DNA of 64,000 bases from Streptomyces sp. NWU339 (GCF_003143855.1 NZ_QFRK01000005.1:199892-263891), one strand, 5' to 3'. Shown: positions 43,473 through 52,367, counted from the first letter of the stretch. Made by a program: numbers and translations. The notes: generated from the sequence alone by a model not told the origin.

Positions 43473-44234
43473 CTACCGGCGTAACGACGCGCCGAACCCC
43501 GAGGCCAGTGGCATCCGCAGCCCCAGGGGCGGGGGCGCCGCCAGGGCATCCTGCACCGGACGGGAGAACGCCTGCCCGAACAGCGTCCCCATCATGAAGT
43601 CCTCGCACAGCGCCAGCACTTCGTCCCGGTACTGGTTCAACCCGTGTCCGTCGGCGTGCACTTCGAAGCGGCACACGTTCCGGTTCGCCTTCTTGACCCG
43701 CGCCGCCAGCCGGAAGGACAGTTCCGGGTCGGCCCGCGCGTCACGCGTGCCGTGCACGATCAGCACCTGCCGCCCGGCCAGCTGCTTCACCGGTTCGGGG
43801 ACCGCGGCCACATCCTCCTCGGGCAGCCAGGGAGCCAGCGCCAGTACGGAGCTGACGGCCTCGTGGCCGCCCGCGCGCAGCGCCGCCCGGCCGCCCATGC
43901 CGAGACCGGCCAGGCACACGGGAACATCCCCGTAGAGCCGCACGATCTCGCTCACGGCCCAGGTGGCGTCACGCGCCAGATGCGCCTCACTGCCGTTCCA
44001 GCCCCGGTAGCGGTAGTGGACGACATGGGCGGCGAGACCCTCGGCCCGGCCCGCACGGCCGAGACGGTGTCCCAGGGCGCGTACGGAGGCGGCCGCCACC
44101 ACGGGGGACGGCCTGCGGCTGGAGACCGGCTCGCCGCCGGGGAGCAGCAGCACCGCGCCGCCCACCGCTTTCGGCTTCGGGCCGAGCACCCTCCCCAACC
44201 GGGCCGTGCGCGCCGGCGTCGCTTGCTGTGACAT
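43473..44234 (-). CDS. Alpha/beta hydrolase-fold protein lacking the usual nucleophile
   Basis: A 253-residue protein with dienelactone-hydrolase-like layout. GGAVLLLPGGEPVSSRRP opens the fold, VLIVHGTRDARADPEL gives the acid residue and VHADGHGLN the His. The nucleophile elbow reads LAGLGMGGRAAL: the expected G-x-S-x-G is G-L-G-M-G, with Gly encoded by GGC in the Ser position. It may therefore be non-catalytic or use another residue. A nucleoside-regulon site (44316-44327) lies 82 nt upstream but probably serves add. Confidence 0.75.
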   Translation of the reverse strand: MSQQATPARTARLGRVLGPKPKAVGGAVLLLPGGEPVSSRRPSPVVAAASVRALGHRLGRAGRAEGLAAHVVHYRYRGWNGSEAHLARDATWAVSEIVRLYGDVPVCLAGLGMGGRAALRAGGHEAVSSVLALAPWLPEEDVAAVPEPVKQLAGRQVLIVHGTRDARADPELSFRLAARVKKANRNVCRFEVHADGHGLNQYRDEVLALCEDFMMGTLFGQAFSRPVQDALAAPPPLGLRMPLASGFGASLRR

Positions 44235-44315
44235 GGCAGCAGAGTGTCAGAAGCCCCGGTGTACGCCACCCTCGCGTGCGGTCACCGTTACGTATCGACA
44301 TTCGTACACGGTGAT

Positions 44316-44327
44316 CTACGAGCGTAG
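44316..44327. promoter_or_regulatory. Nucleoside-regulon palindrome, site 4 (add)
   Basis: CTACGAGCGTAG, one mismatch to CTACGCGCGTAG. It lies 161 nt before the adenosine deaminase ATG, but a 139-bp repeat element (44336-44474) sits between. Without the element the distance would be 22 nt, like sites 5 and 6. Confidence 0.65.
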
Positions 44328-44335
44328 GCGCTGGA

Positions 44336-44474
44336 GCCTGTCCGGCGGATCATGCCGCAGGAGCGGGGGCCGGCACGCCCTTTCCGAGCTCTTCGAGCAG
44401 GGAGACCCCTCGCGCCGCTCACCCACGCCGACAAGGCGCCGCCGACTTCCTGAGACCTGATCCGCCGGACAGGC
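44336..44474. repeat. 139-bp inverted-repeat element A (MITE-like)
   Basis: Perfect 17-bp terminal inverted repeats, GCCTGTCCGGCGGATCA at 44336-44352 and its complement at 44458-44474. The interior carries a CTCTTCGAGCAGGGAG palindromic core. The reverse complement aligns with both ends of element B (59753-60045). No transposase and no clear target duplication. Confidence 0.8.
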
Positions 44475-44488
44475 CCTAGAGTGCCGAA

Positions 44489-45646
44489 ATGACGAGCCAG
44501 ACCACTGCGAACACCCCGACCCCGGACCAGATCCGCCGGGCGCCCAAGGTGCTGCTGCACGACCACCTCGACGGCGGCCTGCGCCCCGGCACCGTCGTCG
44601 ACCTGGCCCGCGAGGCCGACTACTCCGGGCTCCCCCAGAGCGACCCCGGCAAGCTCGGCCTCTGGTTCCGCGAGGCCGCCGACTCCGGTTCCCTGGAGCG
44701 GTACCTGGAGACGTTCTCGCACACCGTCGGGGTCATGCAGACCCGTGACGCCCTGGTGCGGGTCGCCGCCGAGTGCGCCGAGGACCTCGCCGCGGACGGC
44801 GTCGTCTACGCCGAGGTGCGCTACGCCCCCGAGCAGCACCTCGAAGGCGGACTGACCCTCGAAGAAGTCGTCGAGGCGGTCAACGAGGGCTTCCGGCAAG
44901 GGGAGCGGCGGGCGCGGGAGGACGGAAACCGCATCCGCGTCGGCGCGCTGCTCACCGCGATGCGGCACGCCGCGCGGTCCCTGGAGATCGCCGAACTCGC
45001 CAACCGCTACCGGGACCTGGGCGTCGTCGGCTTCGACATCGCGGGCGCCGAGGCCGGTTACCCGCCCACCCGGCACCTCGACGCCTTCGAGTACCTCAAG
45101 CGGGAGAACAACCACTTCACCATCCACGCCGGTGAGGCCTTCGGGCTGCCGTCCATCTGGCAGGCCCTCCAATGGTGCGGCGCCGACCGGCTCGGACACG
45201 GGGTGCGCATCATCGACGACATCCAGGTCCACGACGACGGCTCGGTCGAACTCGGCCGGCTAGCCTCCTACGTCCGGGACAAGCGCATCCCGCTGGAGCT
45301 GTGCCCCAGCTCCAACCTGCAGACCGGGGCGGCGGCCTCGTACGCCGAGCACCCCATCGGCCTGCTGCGCCGACTGCACTTCCGGGCCACGGTGAACACC
45401 GACAACCGCCTCATGTCGCACACCAGCATGAGCCAGGAATTCGAGCACCTGGTCGAGGTGTTCGGTTACACGCTCGACGACATGCAATGGTTTTCCGTCA
45501 ATGCGATGAAGTCGGCGTTCATTCCTTTCGATGAACGGCTGGCCATGATCAACGACGTCATCAAACCCGGATATGCCGAGCTGAAATCCGAATGGCTGTT
45601 TCGGCAAACCGCCTCCACCAGCGGTTCTGTGGCTGAAGGGGGTTGA
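44489..45646 (+). CDS. add: Adenosine deaminase
   Basis: A 385-residue zinc enzyme converting (deoxy)adenosine to (deoxy)inosine for the purine nucleoside phosphorylase at 58827-59651. Zinc ligands are [12 protein letters not shown] (HxH) and [20 protein letters not shown] holds the catalytic His and [18 protein letters not shown] the Asp. ATG 44489 immediately follows the repeat element, and no strong ribosome site remains, so the element may have altered expression. Confidence 0.95.
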   Translation: MTSQTTANTPTPDQIRRAPKVLLHDHLDGGLRPGTVVDLAREADYSGLPQSDPGKLGLWFREAADSGSLERYLETFSHTVGVMQTRDALVRVAAECAEDLAADGVVYAEVRYAPEQHLEGGLTLEEVVEAVNEGFRQGERRAREDGNRIRVGALLTAMRHAARSLEIAELANRYRDLGVVGFDIAGAEAGYPPTRHLDAFEYLKRENNHFTIHAGEAFGLPSIWQALQWCGADRLGHGVRIIDDIQVHDDGSVELGRLASYVRDKRIPLELCPSSNLQTGAAASYAEHPIGLLRRLHFRATVNTDNRLMSHTSMSQEFEHLVEVFGYTLDDMQWFSVNAMKSAFIPFDERLAMINDVIKPGYAELKSEWLFRQTASTSGSVAEGG

Positions 45647-45782
45647 CCGGGGCGTCCGCGGATTCCGGGAGGGCGGGCGGCCTTCACCCATCGTCCGCAT
45701 CTCGAGGTTTGCGGCGGGTGGCGCCGGGTGTTTACGGTCGAGGACCGCTCTTTCCCCCCATTCCATTTCGAGGACGCATTTC

Positions 45783-46145
45783 ATGAAGCAGTCTGCTGCC
45801 AAGACCCTCGGTGTCGCCGTTCTCGGCGCCGTCTTCGCCGCCGTCGGCGCGGGTACCGCAAGCGCAGCTCCGGCCGCCCCGGCCGCCCCGAACGCCGGGG
45901 CCGCGCTGGACACCGTCGCTCAGAGCCTTCCGGCGGAGGACGTCTCCCGTGTGGCGCCGGGCGCGGACGGGGCCCTGCAGGCGGGACAGGACGTGGTCGG
46001 CACGGGCATGACGACCGCGCGGCCGGTCGCCGAGCAGCTGACCTCCGAGGGTTACCAGGAGCAGGTCGGCGGTCTGCTTGGGGGCCTGCCCGCGGAGGGG
46101 CTGCCCACGGAGGGTGTCGCCGTCAACGGGGTCCCGCTCGGCTGA
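45783..46145 (+). CDS. Small secreted Ala/Pro-rich protein
   Basis: A 120-residue protein with a clear signal peptide, MKQSAAKTLGVAVLGAVFAA, cleaved near AGTASA-AP. The mature part is Ala/Gly/Pro-rich without cysteines and ends LPAEGLPTEGVAVNGVPLG. No family was recognised. A similar secreted protein is encoded at 52368-52715, so this may be a small paralogous set. GAGGA upstream of ATG. Confidence 0.8.
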   Translation: MKQSAAKTLGVAVLGAVFAAVGAGTASAAPAAPAAPNAGAALDTVAQSLPAEDVSRVAPGADGALQAGQDVVGTGMTTARPVAEQLTSEGYQEQVGGLLGGLPAEGLPTEGVAVNGVPLG

Positions 46146-46179
46146 CCCACTCGCCCTGATCCACCCGCGCGGACCCCGG

Positions 46180-46219
46180 CCGATGGGGCGCGCCCCGAGT
46201 CCGGGGCGCGCCCCATCGG
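46180..46219. terminator. Strong convergent terminator
   Basis: A perfect 17-bp stem (CCGATGGGGCGCGCCCC with its complement) and 6-nt loop between the secreted protein gene and the convergent PspC gene. Confidence 0.88.
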
Positions 46220-46244
46220 CGTTCGCGCGCAGCGGCACACGGAC

Positions 46245-46445
46245 TCACCAGGCCGTTTGCGTCTTGTCCTCCGACGGGAACAGGATCCACAGCGCTATGT
46301 AGACCAGGAACTGCGGCCCGGGGAGCAGGCACGAGACCAGGAAGATCACGCGCATCGTGGTCGCGGAGGTGCCGAAGCGCCGGGCCAGCGCGGCGCACAC
46401 GCCGCCGATCACACGGTTGTTGGTGGGGCGGGCGAGGCGGGACAT
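46245..46445 (-). CDS. PspC domain membrane protein
   Basis: A 66-residue PspC-type protein. RLARPTNNRVIGGVCAALARRFG is the family pattern, followed by one hydrophobic stretch (MRVIFLVSCLLPGPQFLVYIALWILF, two short helices) and a short tail. In Streptomyces such small proteins are usually of unknown role, and no psp partner is nearby. Confidence 0.88.
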   Translation of the reverse strand: MSRLARPTNNRVIGGVCAALARRFGTSATTMRVIFLVSCLLPGPQFLVYIALWILFPSEDKTQTAW

Positions 46446-46527
46446 CGTGGACTCCTTCGTGGTGTGTGCGGTTCAGTGACCCACGGCGCCGCGTCGGCTT
46501 CCGTCGGCTGTTCTACCGCTCTCCACG

Positions 46528-47109
46528 CTACGGAGACGAAGGGGGCAAAGCATCACTCCATGGGGCGATCCCGACCCTGGGAATCGTCGGGGTCCGACCC
46601 TGAGCCGGTTCCTCCTGGAGAAGTCCGGCGCCGGACCGGCGTACGGCCCGGCGGCGCAGCCAGGCGCGGCCCGCCGGTACCACGGCGACATGCGCGAGCG
46701 CCGCGCCCACCGTGTTCAGCAACAGCGCGTCGACGTCCACGACCCTGCCGGGCACCGCGGTCTGCAGCATCTCGATGCCCAGCGACAGCAGTGCCGCCGC
46801 GGCCATGGTGCGGATCAGCGAACCCAGTGGCGAGACGGTCAGCCTGCCCCCCGCCATCGGCAGCAGCACGCCCAGCGGAGCGAGCAGCGCGAGCCCCTCG
46901 CCGACCCGGCGGGCCCCGGCACCCCAGCCCAGCGCGAAGTCGGCCCGGATGCCGTCGAAGAGCCGCAGGTTGGCGGGCATCACCCAGGGGACGTTCAGGG
47001 GGCGCAGCGTGCACCAGGCGACGAACGCGAGGTACGCGGCCAGGAGGAGACCTCCTGTCACACGGACACGGGACGCGGCGGTGCCGCCGACGGGGCCTTG
47101 ACGCTGCAC
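46528..47109 (-). CDS. VanZ-like family membrane protein
   Basis: A 193-residue protein with four hydrophobic segments: GGLLLAAYLAFVAWCTLRPL, LALLAPLGVLLPMAGG, AAALLSLGIEMLQTAVPGRVVDVDALLLNTVGAALAH with the family GRVVDVDALLLNTVGA, and VVPAGRAWL. VanZ proteins are linked to teicoplanin tolerance in enterococci; here the role is unknown. The start is GTG. Confidence 0.85.
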   Translation of the reverse strand: MQRQGPVGGTAASRVRVTGGLLLAAYLAFVAWCTLRPLNVPWVMPANLRLFDGIRADFALGWGAGARRVGEGLALLAPLGVLLPMAGGRLTVSPLGSLIRTMAAAALLSLGIEMLQTAVPGRVVDVDALLLNTVGAALAHVAVVPAGRAWLRRRAVRRSGAGLLQEEPAQGRTPTIPRVGIAPWSDALPPSSP

Positions 47110-47222
47110 GAAACCCTAGACGCGACGCCCGGCGGGATCGGTTCCGGGAAGTGCCCCGTTCGCCGGGTGAGGCATGCGCCACAGCCCCGCCGGCCCTGGT
47201 CCGTGGCGCCTGCCGTCCGGGA

Positions 47223-47894
47223 TCACCCCTCGGTGACCGCCGTGGACGGGGGCTCCGTACCGCCCGGGCGGGCCCGGACCTCGTCCGTGCACCGGTAGCG
47301 GCGCGGCGGACCGTCGTCCTGGCCGCCCAGGACCACCGAGCCGTCTCCCTCGGCCGCCGCCGAGTCGGAGAAGGTGCAGACGATCTGCGCGAGCGCGTAG
47401 GACGTCAGGCTCCCCGGCGCGGTGCTCAGGCGCAGCGCGTCCTCCGGGTCGTCGGACCGCGGACCGCTCACGGCCATCCCGCCCCGTACGTTCGTGGTGT
47501 ACCCGGCCTCCTTCTCGGCGGGCGTCGGCGGCGCCGAGAGCTGGTCCAGCAGGCCCTGCGCCACCAGGGCGCGCCGCTGCCCGGAGTCCGCCGCGCCCTC
47601 CGGCACCCGTACCGTCCGGTCGACGGCCATCAGCGACGAGCCGCAGAGCAGGAACACCCGCACCGGCAGGCCCCGCGCGGGCTGCGCCGCCCCGCCCGCC
47701 TCGGCCTGCGAGCAGCGCACCCGGGAGGGTGCCGGACCGAAGTCGGTCGGCACCTCGGTGGCCCGGATCCCGCACCCGGAGAGCAGGACACCGAACGCGG
47801 TGACGGCCAGCAGCCCCGGCAGCCGTCGTGTGCCTCGTGCACCGCGTATGCCGCGTATGCCCGTCGGGCGCGGAGCGGTCCGGCGTATGTTCAT
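47223..47894 (-). CDS. Lipoprotein of the afsQ locus
   Basis: A 223-residue lipoprotein with signal peptide PGLLAVTAFGVLLSGC (lipobox LSGC). The mature part is mixed alpha/beta with Cys at RVRCSQAE, LLCGSS, IVCTFSD and YRCTDE. It is the third gene of the afsQ1-afsQ2 operon, coupled by ATGA to the kinase stop, and may act in signal sensing. From memory it corresponds to SCO4905 of S. coelicolor. Confidence 0.85.
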   Translation of the reverse strand: MNIRRTAPRPTGIRGIRGARGTRRLPGLLAVTAFGVLLSGCGIRATEVPTDFGPAPSRVRCSQAEAGGAAQPARGLPVRVFLLCGSSLMAVDRTVRVPEGAADSGQRRALVAQGLLDQLSAPPTPAEKEAGYTTNVRGGMAVSGPRSDDPEDALRLSTAPGSLTSYALAQIVCTFSDSAAAEGDGSVVLGGQDDGPPRRYRCTDEVRARPGGTEPPSTAVTEG

Positions 47895-49687
47895 CGGGCG
47901 TCCCCTCCGGCGCTCGACCGCCGAGGGCCGACGCTGCCCTGGTCCCGCCGGGCGTTGTCGGTGTTCCCGGTGTTCCCGGCGTTGTCGGCGTTGTCGGCGG
48001 GTTCGTCGTCCCGCTCGGTCAGGGCGGATACGTCCCGCGGCAGCCGCAGCGTGAACACCGCCCCGCCCTCGGGGGAGTTGGCCGCGGTGATCTCGCCACC
48101 GTGGGCATGGGCGTTCTCCAGTGCGATGGACAGGCCCAGGCCGCTGCCCTCGGAACGCGGCCGGGAGGCACTGGCCTTGTAGAAGCGGTCGAAGACATGC
48201 GGCAGGACGTCCTCGGGGATGCCCGGCCCCTGGTCCCGCACCTCGATGACCACGGCGCCTCCGGCCATGGTGTCCCCGACCACGGTGTCTCCGTCCTCGG
48301 CGCTCGCCCCGGTGTCTTCCCCGGTGCCGTCCTCGCGCTCCCCGCCCTCCGGACCGCCCCCACCGGCCCCACCGCTCACAAGAGCTGCGCCGTCGTCGCC
48401 GTCCTCGCGGTCCACGCGCACCGACACCCGTACCGGCGAGCCACCGTGCTTGAGCGCGTTGCCTATGAGGTTGGCCAGGATCACGTCCAGCCGACGCGGG
48501 TCGATCCGGGCGTGGATGCCGCGCTCCGCGTCCAGCTCCACCGCGTCCAGCCAGGCACGGGCGTCGATGCAGGCGGTGATCTGGTCGGCGATGTCGACGT
48601 CGTCGAGGACGAGACGGGCGGTGCCCGCGTCGAAGCGGGTGACCTCCATCAGGTTCTCGACCAGGTCGTTGAGCCGCCGCGTCTCACTGACCACGAGCCG
48701 TACGGCGGGCTCGATCATCGGGTCGATGCCACCGCCCTCGAACTCCAGCTCCTCCTCGAGGACCTCCGTCACCGCCGTGATCGCGGTCAGCGGAGTGCGC
48801 AGTTCGTGACTCATGTCCGCGACGAACCTGCGGGACGCCTCGTCCCGCGCGGCCATGTCGGCCACCCGCTTCTCCAGCGCCTCGGCCGCCTTGTTGAACG
48901 TCCGTGACAGATCGGCCAGTTCGTCCGTCCCCGACACCCTCAGCCGGGTGTCCAGCCTGCCCTCGCCGAGCCGCCGGGCGGCGACCCCGAGCCGCTGCAC
49001 CGGCTTCAGCACGGTCGTCGCCGCGGCCTGCGCCAGCAGTGCGGAGCCGATCAGGGCGAGACCGGTGGCGATACCCAGCGACCAGGCCAGCGAGTTGAGG
49101 TCCTTGGCCTCCGGCTCCAGCGACTTGAGCATGTAGCCGGTCGGCCCGCCGCCGGTCGTCCGGGTGCCCGCCACCAGATAGGGGGTGCCGCCGTGGACGA
49201 TCCGCTGCCAGTACAGGCGGTAGGGATGCTTGTTGGTCGAGGTGATCTTCTGCCGCTCGTTCACCGCCTTGCGCAGCGAGGTCGGCACGTCCTGGGTCGA
49301 GAAGCCGCTCAGCCCGCCCGAACTGCCGTACACCGTGCGGCCCTGCGGGTTCTCGGCGATCAGCAGCACCGAGAACCGCTGACTGCTGTTGGCCATCTGG
49401 CCCGCGGTGTGCTGCAGTTCCTCCTGCGTCGGATGCTCCGGCAGCGCTCCCGCCCGGTTCTGCATCTCCTGCTCGAAGTCGCCCAGCACCGCGTCCTGGG
49501 TGCGGGTGAGCACCGCCTCGCGGTTGAGCCAGTACGCGATGCCCGACGCGGACACCGCGGCGGTGAGCGCGACCAGCCCGAACACGACCACCAGCCGAAG
49601 CCGCAGACTGGTGAAGCGCAGCCGCGACCAGACCCCCTTGCGCGCCGCGGACCAGCCGCGGGAACTCCCTTGGTGCTCCTGTGTCAC
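47891..49687 (-). CDS. afsQ2: Sensor histidine kinase AfsQ2
   Basis: A 598-residue membrane kinase. Two membrane helices (about residues 27-47, LVVVFGLVALTAAVSASG, and 190-210, GIATGLALIGSALLAQAAA) flank an extracytoplasmic sensor. A HAMP region (RLGEGRLDTRLRVSGTDELADL) follows, then the H-box FVADMSHELRTPLTAI and the ATPase N, G1 and G2 boxes (NLIGNALKHGG, VRDQGPGIPEDVL, GSGLGLSIALEN). An acidic loop interrupts the ATPase domain near residues 495-540. GTG 49687 overlaps the afsQ1 stop. The system controls antibiotic and nitrogen genes in S. coelicolor. Confidence 0.92.
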   Translation of the reverse strand: MTQEHQGSSRGWSAARKGVWSRLRFTSLRLRLVVVFGLVALTAAVSASGIAYWLNREAVLTRTQDAVLGDFEQEMQNRAGALPEHPTQEELQHTAGQMANSSQRFSVLLIAENPQGRTVYGSSGGLSGFSTQDVPTSLRKAVNERQKITSTNKHPYRLYWQRIVHGGTPYLVAGTRTTGGGPTGYMLKSLEPEAKDLNSLAWSLGIATGLALIGSALLAQAAATTVLKPVQRLGVAARRLGEGRLDTRLRVSGTDELADLSRTFNKAAEALEKRVADMAARDEASRRFVADMSHELRTPLTAITAVTEVLEEELEFEGGGIDPMIEPAVRLVVSETRRLNDLVENLMEVTRFDAGTARLVLDDVDIADQITACIDARAWLDAVELDAERGIHARIDPRRLDVILANLIGNALKHGGSPVRVSVRVDREDGDDGAALVSGGAGGGGPEGGEREDGTGEDTGASAEDGDTVVGDTMAGGAVVIEVRDQGPGIPEDVLPHVFDRFYKASASRPRSEGSGLGLSIALENAHAHGGEITAANSPEGGAVFTLRLPRDVSALTERDDEPADNADNAGNTGNTDNARRDQGSVGPRRSSAGGDAR

Positions 49688-50361
49688 TGAGGCGGGTCCA
49701 GTCGGTAGCCGACACCGCGCACGGTACGGATCAAGGTCGGGGACGACGGCACGTCCTCGACCTTGGCGCGCAGCCGCTGGACACAGGCGTCCACCAGACG
49801 CGAGTCGCCCAGGTAGTCGTGCTCCCACACCAGCCGCAGCAACTGCTGCCGGGACAGCGCCTGGCCGGGCCGCCGGCTCAGTTCGAGCAGCAGCCGCAGC
49901 TCGGTCGGGGTCAGCTGGAGGTCCTCGCCGTTCTTCGTCACGGTCATCGCCGAGCGGTCGATGACCAGGCTGCCGAAGGTCGCCGCGTCGTTGGACTCCC
50001 GCTCCCCGCGGCGCAGCACCGCCCGGATCCGGGCGTCCAGCACCCTGCCCTGCACGGGTTTGACCACGTAGTCGTCGGCACCGGACTCCAGGCCGACCAC
50101 CACGTCGATGTCGTCGTTGCGCGCGGTCAGCAGGATGATCGGCAACTGGTCGGTGCGCCGGATGCGCCGGCACACCTCGAATCCGTCGATGCCGGGCAGC
50201 ATCACGTCCAGCACGATCAGATCGGGCCGTTGCTCGCGCAGCAGCTTCAGTCCGTCCTCACCGCTGGCAGCGGTCGCCACGCGGTGGCCCTGGCGCGTGA
50301 GTGAGAGCTCCAGGGCCGTGCGGATGGCGTCGTCGTCCTCGATCAGCAACAGGGAAGGCAC
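49684..50361 (-). CDS. afsQ1: Response regulator AfsQ1 (OmpR family)
   Basis: A 225-residue regulator. SLLLIEDDDAIRTALELSL opens the receiver, the phospho-acceptor Asp is in LIVLDVMLPGIDG, LLTARNDD holds the Thr and DDYVVKPV the Lys. The winged-helix DNA-binding domain runs LTPTELRLLLELSRRPG to TVRGVGYRLDPP. The GTG at 50361 gives 225 residues; ATG 50380 is an alternative. Divergent from sigQ with an AfsQ1-type site in the gap. Confidence 0.93.
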   Translation of the reverse strand: MPSLLLIEDDDAIRTALELSLTRQGHRVATAASGEDGLKLLREQRPDLIVLDVMLPGIDGFEVCRRIRRTDQLPIILLTARNDDIDVVVGLESGADDYVVKPVQGRVLDARIRAVLRRGERESNDAATFGSLVIDRSAMTVTKNGEDLQLTPTELRLLLELSRRPGQALSRQQLLRLVWEHDYLGDSRLVDACVQRLRAKVEDVPSSPTLIRTVRGVGYRLDPPQ

Positions 50362-50501
50362 GGGCTCATTCTGTCCCATGGAGGGCTCCCGGTTCGACCC
50401 GTGGGGGCAGAAGCCCGTGGGACCCGCACACGGACGGCCACGTGCGCCGACATCCGTCTGGGCGCCGCGGTCGACGACCGGAGCCCGGCGCGGCGGCCCC
50501 T

Positions 50502-50517
50502 GTGACAGCTCTGTGAC
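50502..50517. promoter_or_regulatory. AfsQ1-type binding site upstream of sigQ
   Basis: GTGAC-AGCTCT-GTGAC matches the AfsQ1 consensus GTnAC-n6-GTnAC exactly, 97 nt before the sigQ start and 140 nt before afsQ1. It predicts direct control of sigQ. Confidence 0.8.
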
Positions 50518-50614
50518 AGTCGGCGGACACGGCCATGAAGTCGCCCGGGCAGGATTTTCGTCACCAGCACAACAGCACATGAAGACACCGGAAGTCCACG
50601 ACGGGGGGCGCGAG

Positions 50615-51364
50615 ATGAACACGCTGCACGGCACCAGCTCCAGCGCGGTTGTCACGCGTCTGCACGACGTGCACCGAGCCGGTGAGAAGTCCGGTGCCCT
50701 GGGCAAACGGGGGTGCGCTCGCGGCGCCGGGCGTCACACCGCCTACATGACGGTGATTGACGCGCCCACGGGGGAAACCAACACGGGGGAAACACCCGGG
50801 GGAAGCGGGTACGGGGAGGCAGAGGGGGAGCGCAGTTCGCTGTCGGAGGTGGAGTTCACCGCCTACGTCCAGGAACGACGCGCCTCCCTGTACGCGACCG
50901 CCTACCACCTGACCGGCGACCGCTTCGAGGCCGAGGACCTGCTGCAGAGCGCGCTGTTCTCGACCTACCGGGCGTGGGACCGGATCAGCGACAAGGCCGC
51001 GGTCGGCGGATACCTCCGCCGCACCATGACCAACCTGCACATCAGCGCGTGGCGCCGCCGCAAGCTGAACGAGTACCCGACCGAGGAGCTGCCGGAGACG
51101 GTCGGCGACACGGACGCGATGCGCGGCACCGAGCTGCGCGCGGTGCTGTGGCAGGCGCTGGCGAGGCTGCCCGAGCTCCAGCGCACCATGCTGGTCCTGC
51201 GCTACTACGAGGGCCGCACGGACCCGGAGATCGCGGACATCCTCGGCATCAGTGTCGGCACGGTGAAGTCCAGCATCTGGCGGTCGCTCCGCCGGCTGCG
51301 CGAGGACGAGGTCCTCAGCTTCGGCCGTGACCGGGAGGACGCCTTCGGCGAACTGGTCGCCTGA
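50615..51364 (+). CDS. sigQ: ECF sigma factor SigQ
   Basis: A 249-residue SigE-type ECF factor. The first 80 residues are a low-complexity tail. Region 2 is YVQERRASLYATAYHLTGDRFEAEDLLQSALFSTYRAW; region 4 is LPELQRTMLVLRYYEGRTDPEIADILGISVGTVKSSIWRSLRRLRE (landmark ISVGTVKSSIWRSLRRL). In S. coelicolor sigQ is an AfsQ1 target that opposes AfsQ function. ATG 50615 follows GGGGGG; the ATG at 50749 is an alternative shorter start. Confidence 0.9.
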   Translation: MNTLHGTSSSAVVTRLHDVHRAGEKSGALGKRGCARGAGRHTAYMTVIDAPTGETNTGETPGGSGYGEAEGERSSLSEVEFTAYVQERRASLYATAYHLTGDRFEAEDLLQSALFSTYRAWDRISDKAAVGGYLRRTMTNLHISAWRRRKLNEYPTEELPETVGDTDAMRGTELRAVLWQALARLPELQRTMLVLRYYEGRTDPEIADILGISVGTVKSSIWRSLRRLREDEVLSFGRDREDAFGELVA

Positions 51365-51485
51365 AGGTACGGGGGAACGGGGGAACAGGGGGACAACGGG
51401 GGAAGGGGACAACGGGGGAAGGGGAAAACGGGGAACCGAGGGGATCGGGGGATCCCAGGGGGAACCGGGGGAACACGGGGGAGCA
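51365..51485 (+). repeat. G-rich low-complexity tract
   Basis: About 120 nt of GGGGAAC/GGGGACAA-like units directly after the sigQ stop, with well over ten runs of four or more G on the plus strand. No coding sense. It could form G-quadruplexes in the sigQ transcript. Confidence 0.75.
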
Positions 51486-51486
51486 T

Positions 51487-51535
51487 AAAAGGGCTGGACT
51501 GGAGGGCCGGGGGGCCTTTCCAGTCCAGCCCCTTT
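51487..51535. terminator. Bidirectional terminator between sigQ and kinase-like gene
   Basis: AAAAGGGCTGGACTGGA pairs with TCCAGTCCAGCCCCTTT around a GC-rich loop, with A- and T-runs on either side. Confidence 0.85.
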
Positions 51536-51561
51536 GTGCGTACGCCCCGGGTTCGCGCCGA

Positions 51562-52221
51562 CTACGCCGACTGCGCGGTCGACCTCGCGCCCGAGTCCTC
51601 GGTGCGCGTGTCCGCCCCACCCTGCCCGCCAACGCCGACCCCCGCCGCCGCCAGGCGGCTCAGGGCCTCGTCGCGGTCGCAGGCGTACGCGCCGAGCGAG
51701 GTCTGGCGGGCGACGATCGTCCGCTCCAGCCGCATCAACCGCCAGCCGCGCCGCAGCAGGAAGGGTACGGACTTGCGCCCCTCCCTGAGGTCCCGCAGGA
51801 AGCGGCGGCGGAAGGTCTTCACCGGGCCGCGGCTCAGGCACAGCGCGTCGGCCAGGAGGCCCAGTTCGCCGCAGCGCGTGACGATCTCCGCGGCGAAGAT
51901 GCCCTCCGCGACGAACAGCGGGGCGCCGCCGATGTCGACCGTGTCCGCACCGGTCCGGGCGCTGAGGGAGATGTCGTACACGGGCACGTCCGTACGGCCC
52001 GTGCGGCACAGCCGGTCGATGGCGGCGACGGCGGCGTCCGCGTCCCACGAGCCGGGGTGGTCCCAGTCGATGTCGGAGCCGCCCGCCACCAGAGGCAGCG
52101 TCGGGTCGTCGCCCTCCTTGTAGAAGTCGTCGAGACGCAGCACCGGAAGACCGGAGCGGGCCGCGAGGAGGGACTTGCCGGAGCCGGAGGGGCCGCAGAG
52201 CAGCACGACTCGCGCGGACAT
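51562..52221 (-). CDS. Uridine kinase-like P-loop protein
   Basis: A 219-residue P-loop kinase of the uridine kinase superfamily. Walker A is LLCGPSGSGKS near residue 10, VLRLDDFYKEGDDPTLP matches the DDFY motif of uridine kinases, WDHPGSWD follows, and LFVAEGIFAAEIV is the Walker B-like strand. It could phosphorylate uridine or cytidine from the nucleoside importer, but a short chain and a divergent lid leave the substrate open. ATG 52221 or GTG 52239 could start it; neither has a good ribosome site. Confidence 0.8.
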   Translation of the reverse strand: MSARVVLLCGPSGSGKSLLAARSGLPVLRLDDFYKEGDDPTLPLVAGGSDIDWDHPGSWDADAAVAAIDRLCRTGRTDVPVYDISLSARTGADTVDIGGAPLFVAEGIFAAEIVTRCGELGLLADALCLSRGPVKTFRRRFLRDLREGRKSVPFLLRRGWRLMRLERTIVARQTSLGAYACDRDEALSRLAAAGVGVGGQGGADTRTEDSGARSTAQSA

Positions 52222-52367
52222 GGGCGACTGGGAACTCACGGGACACCAGTCTGAGGCATGGAACGGGTGTTCCACGACCGTGCGGACCGGCTTTGAAGCA
52301 CGCGTCACACTTCCATTACGCTGCGCGTCGGTACAGTTACCGAGGGAAGTAAAAGGTGGCAACAGCA

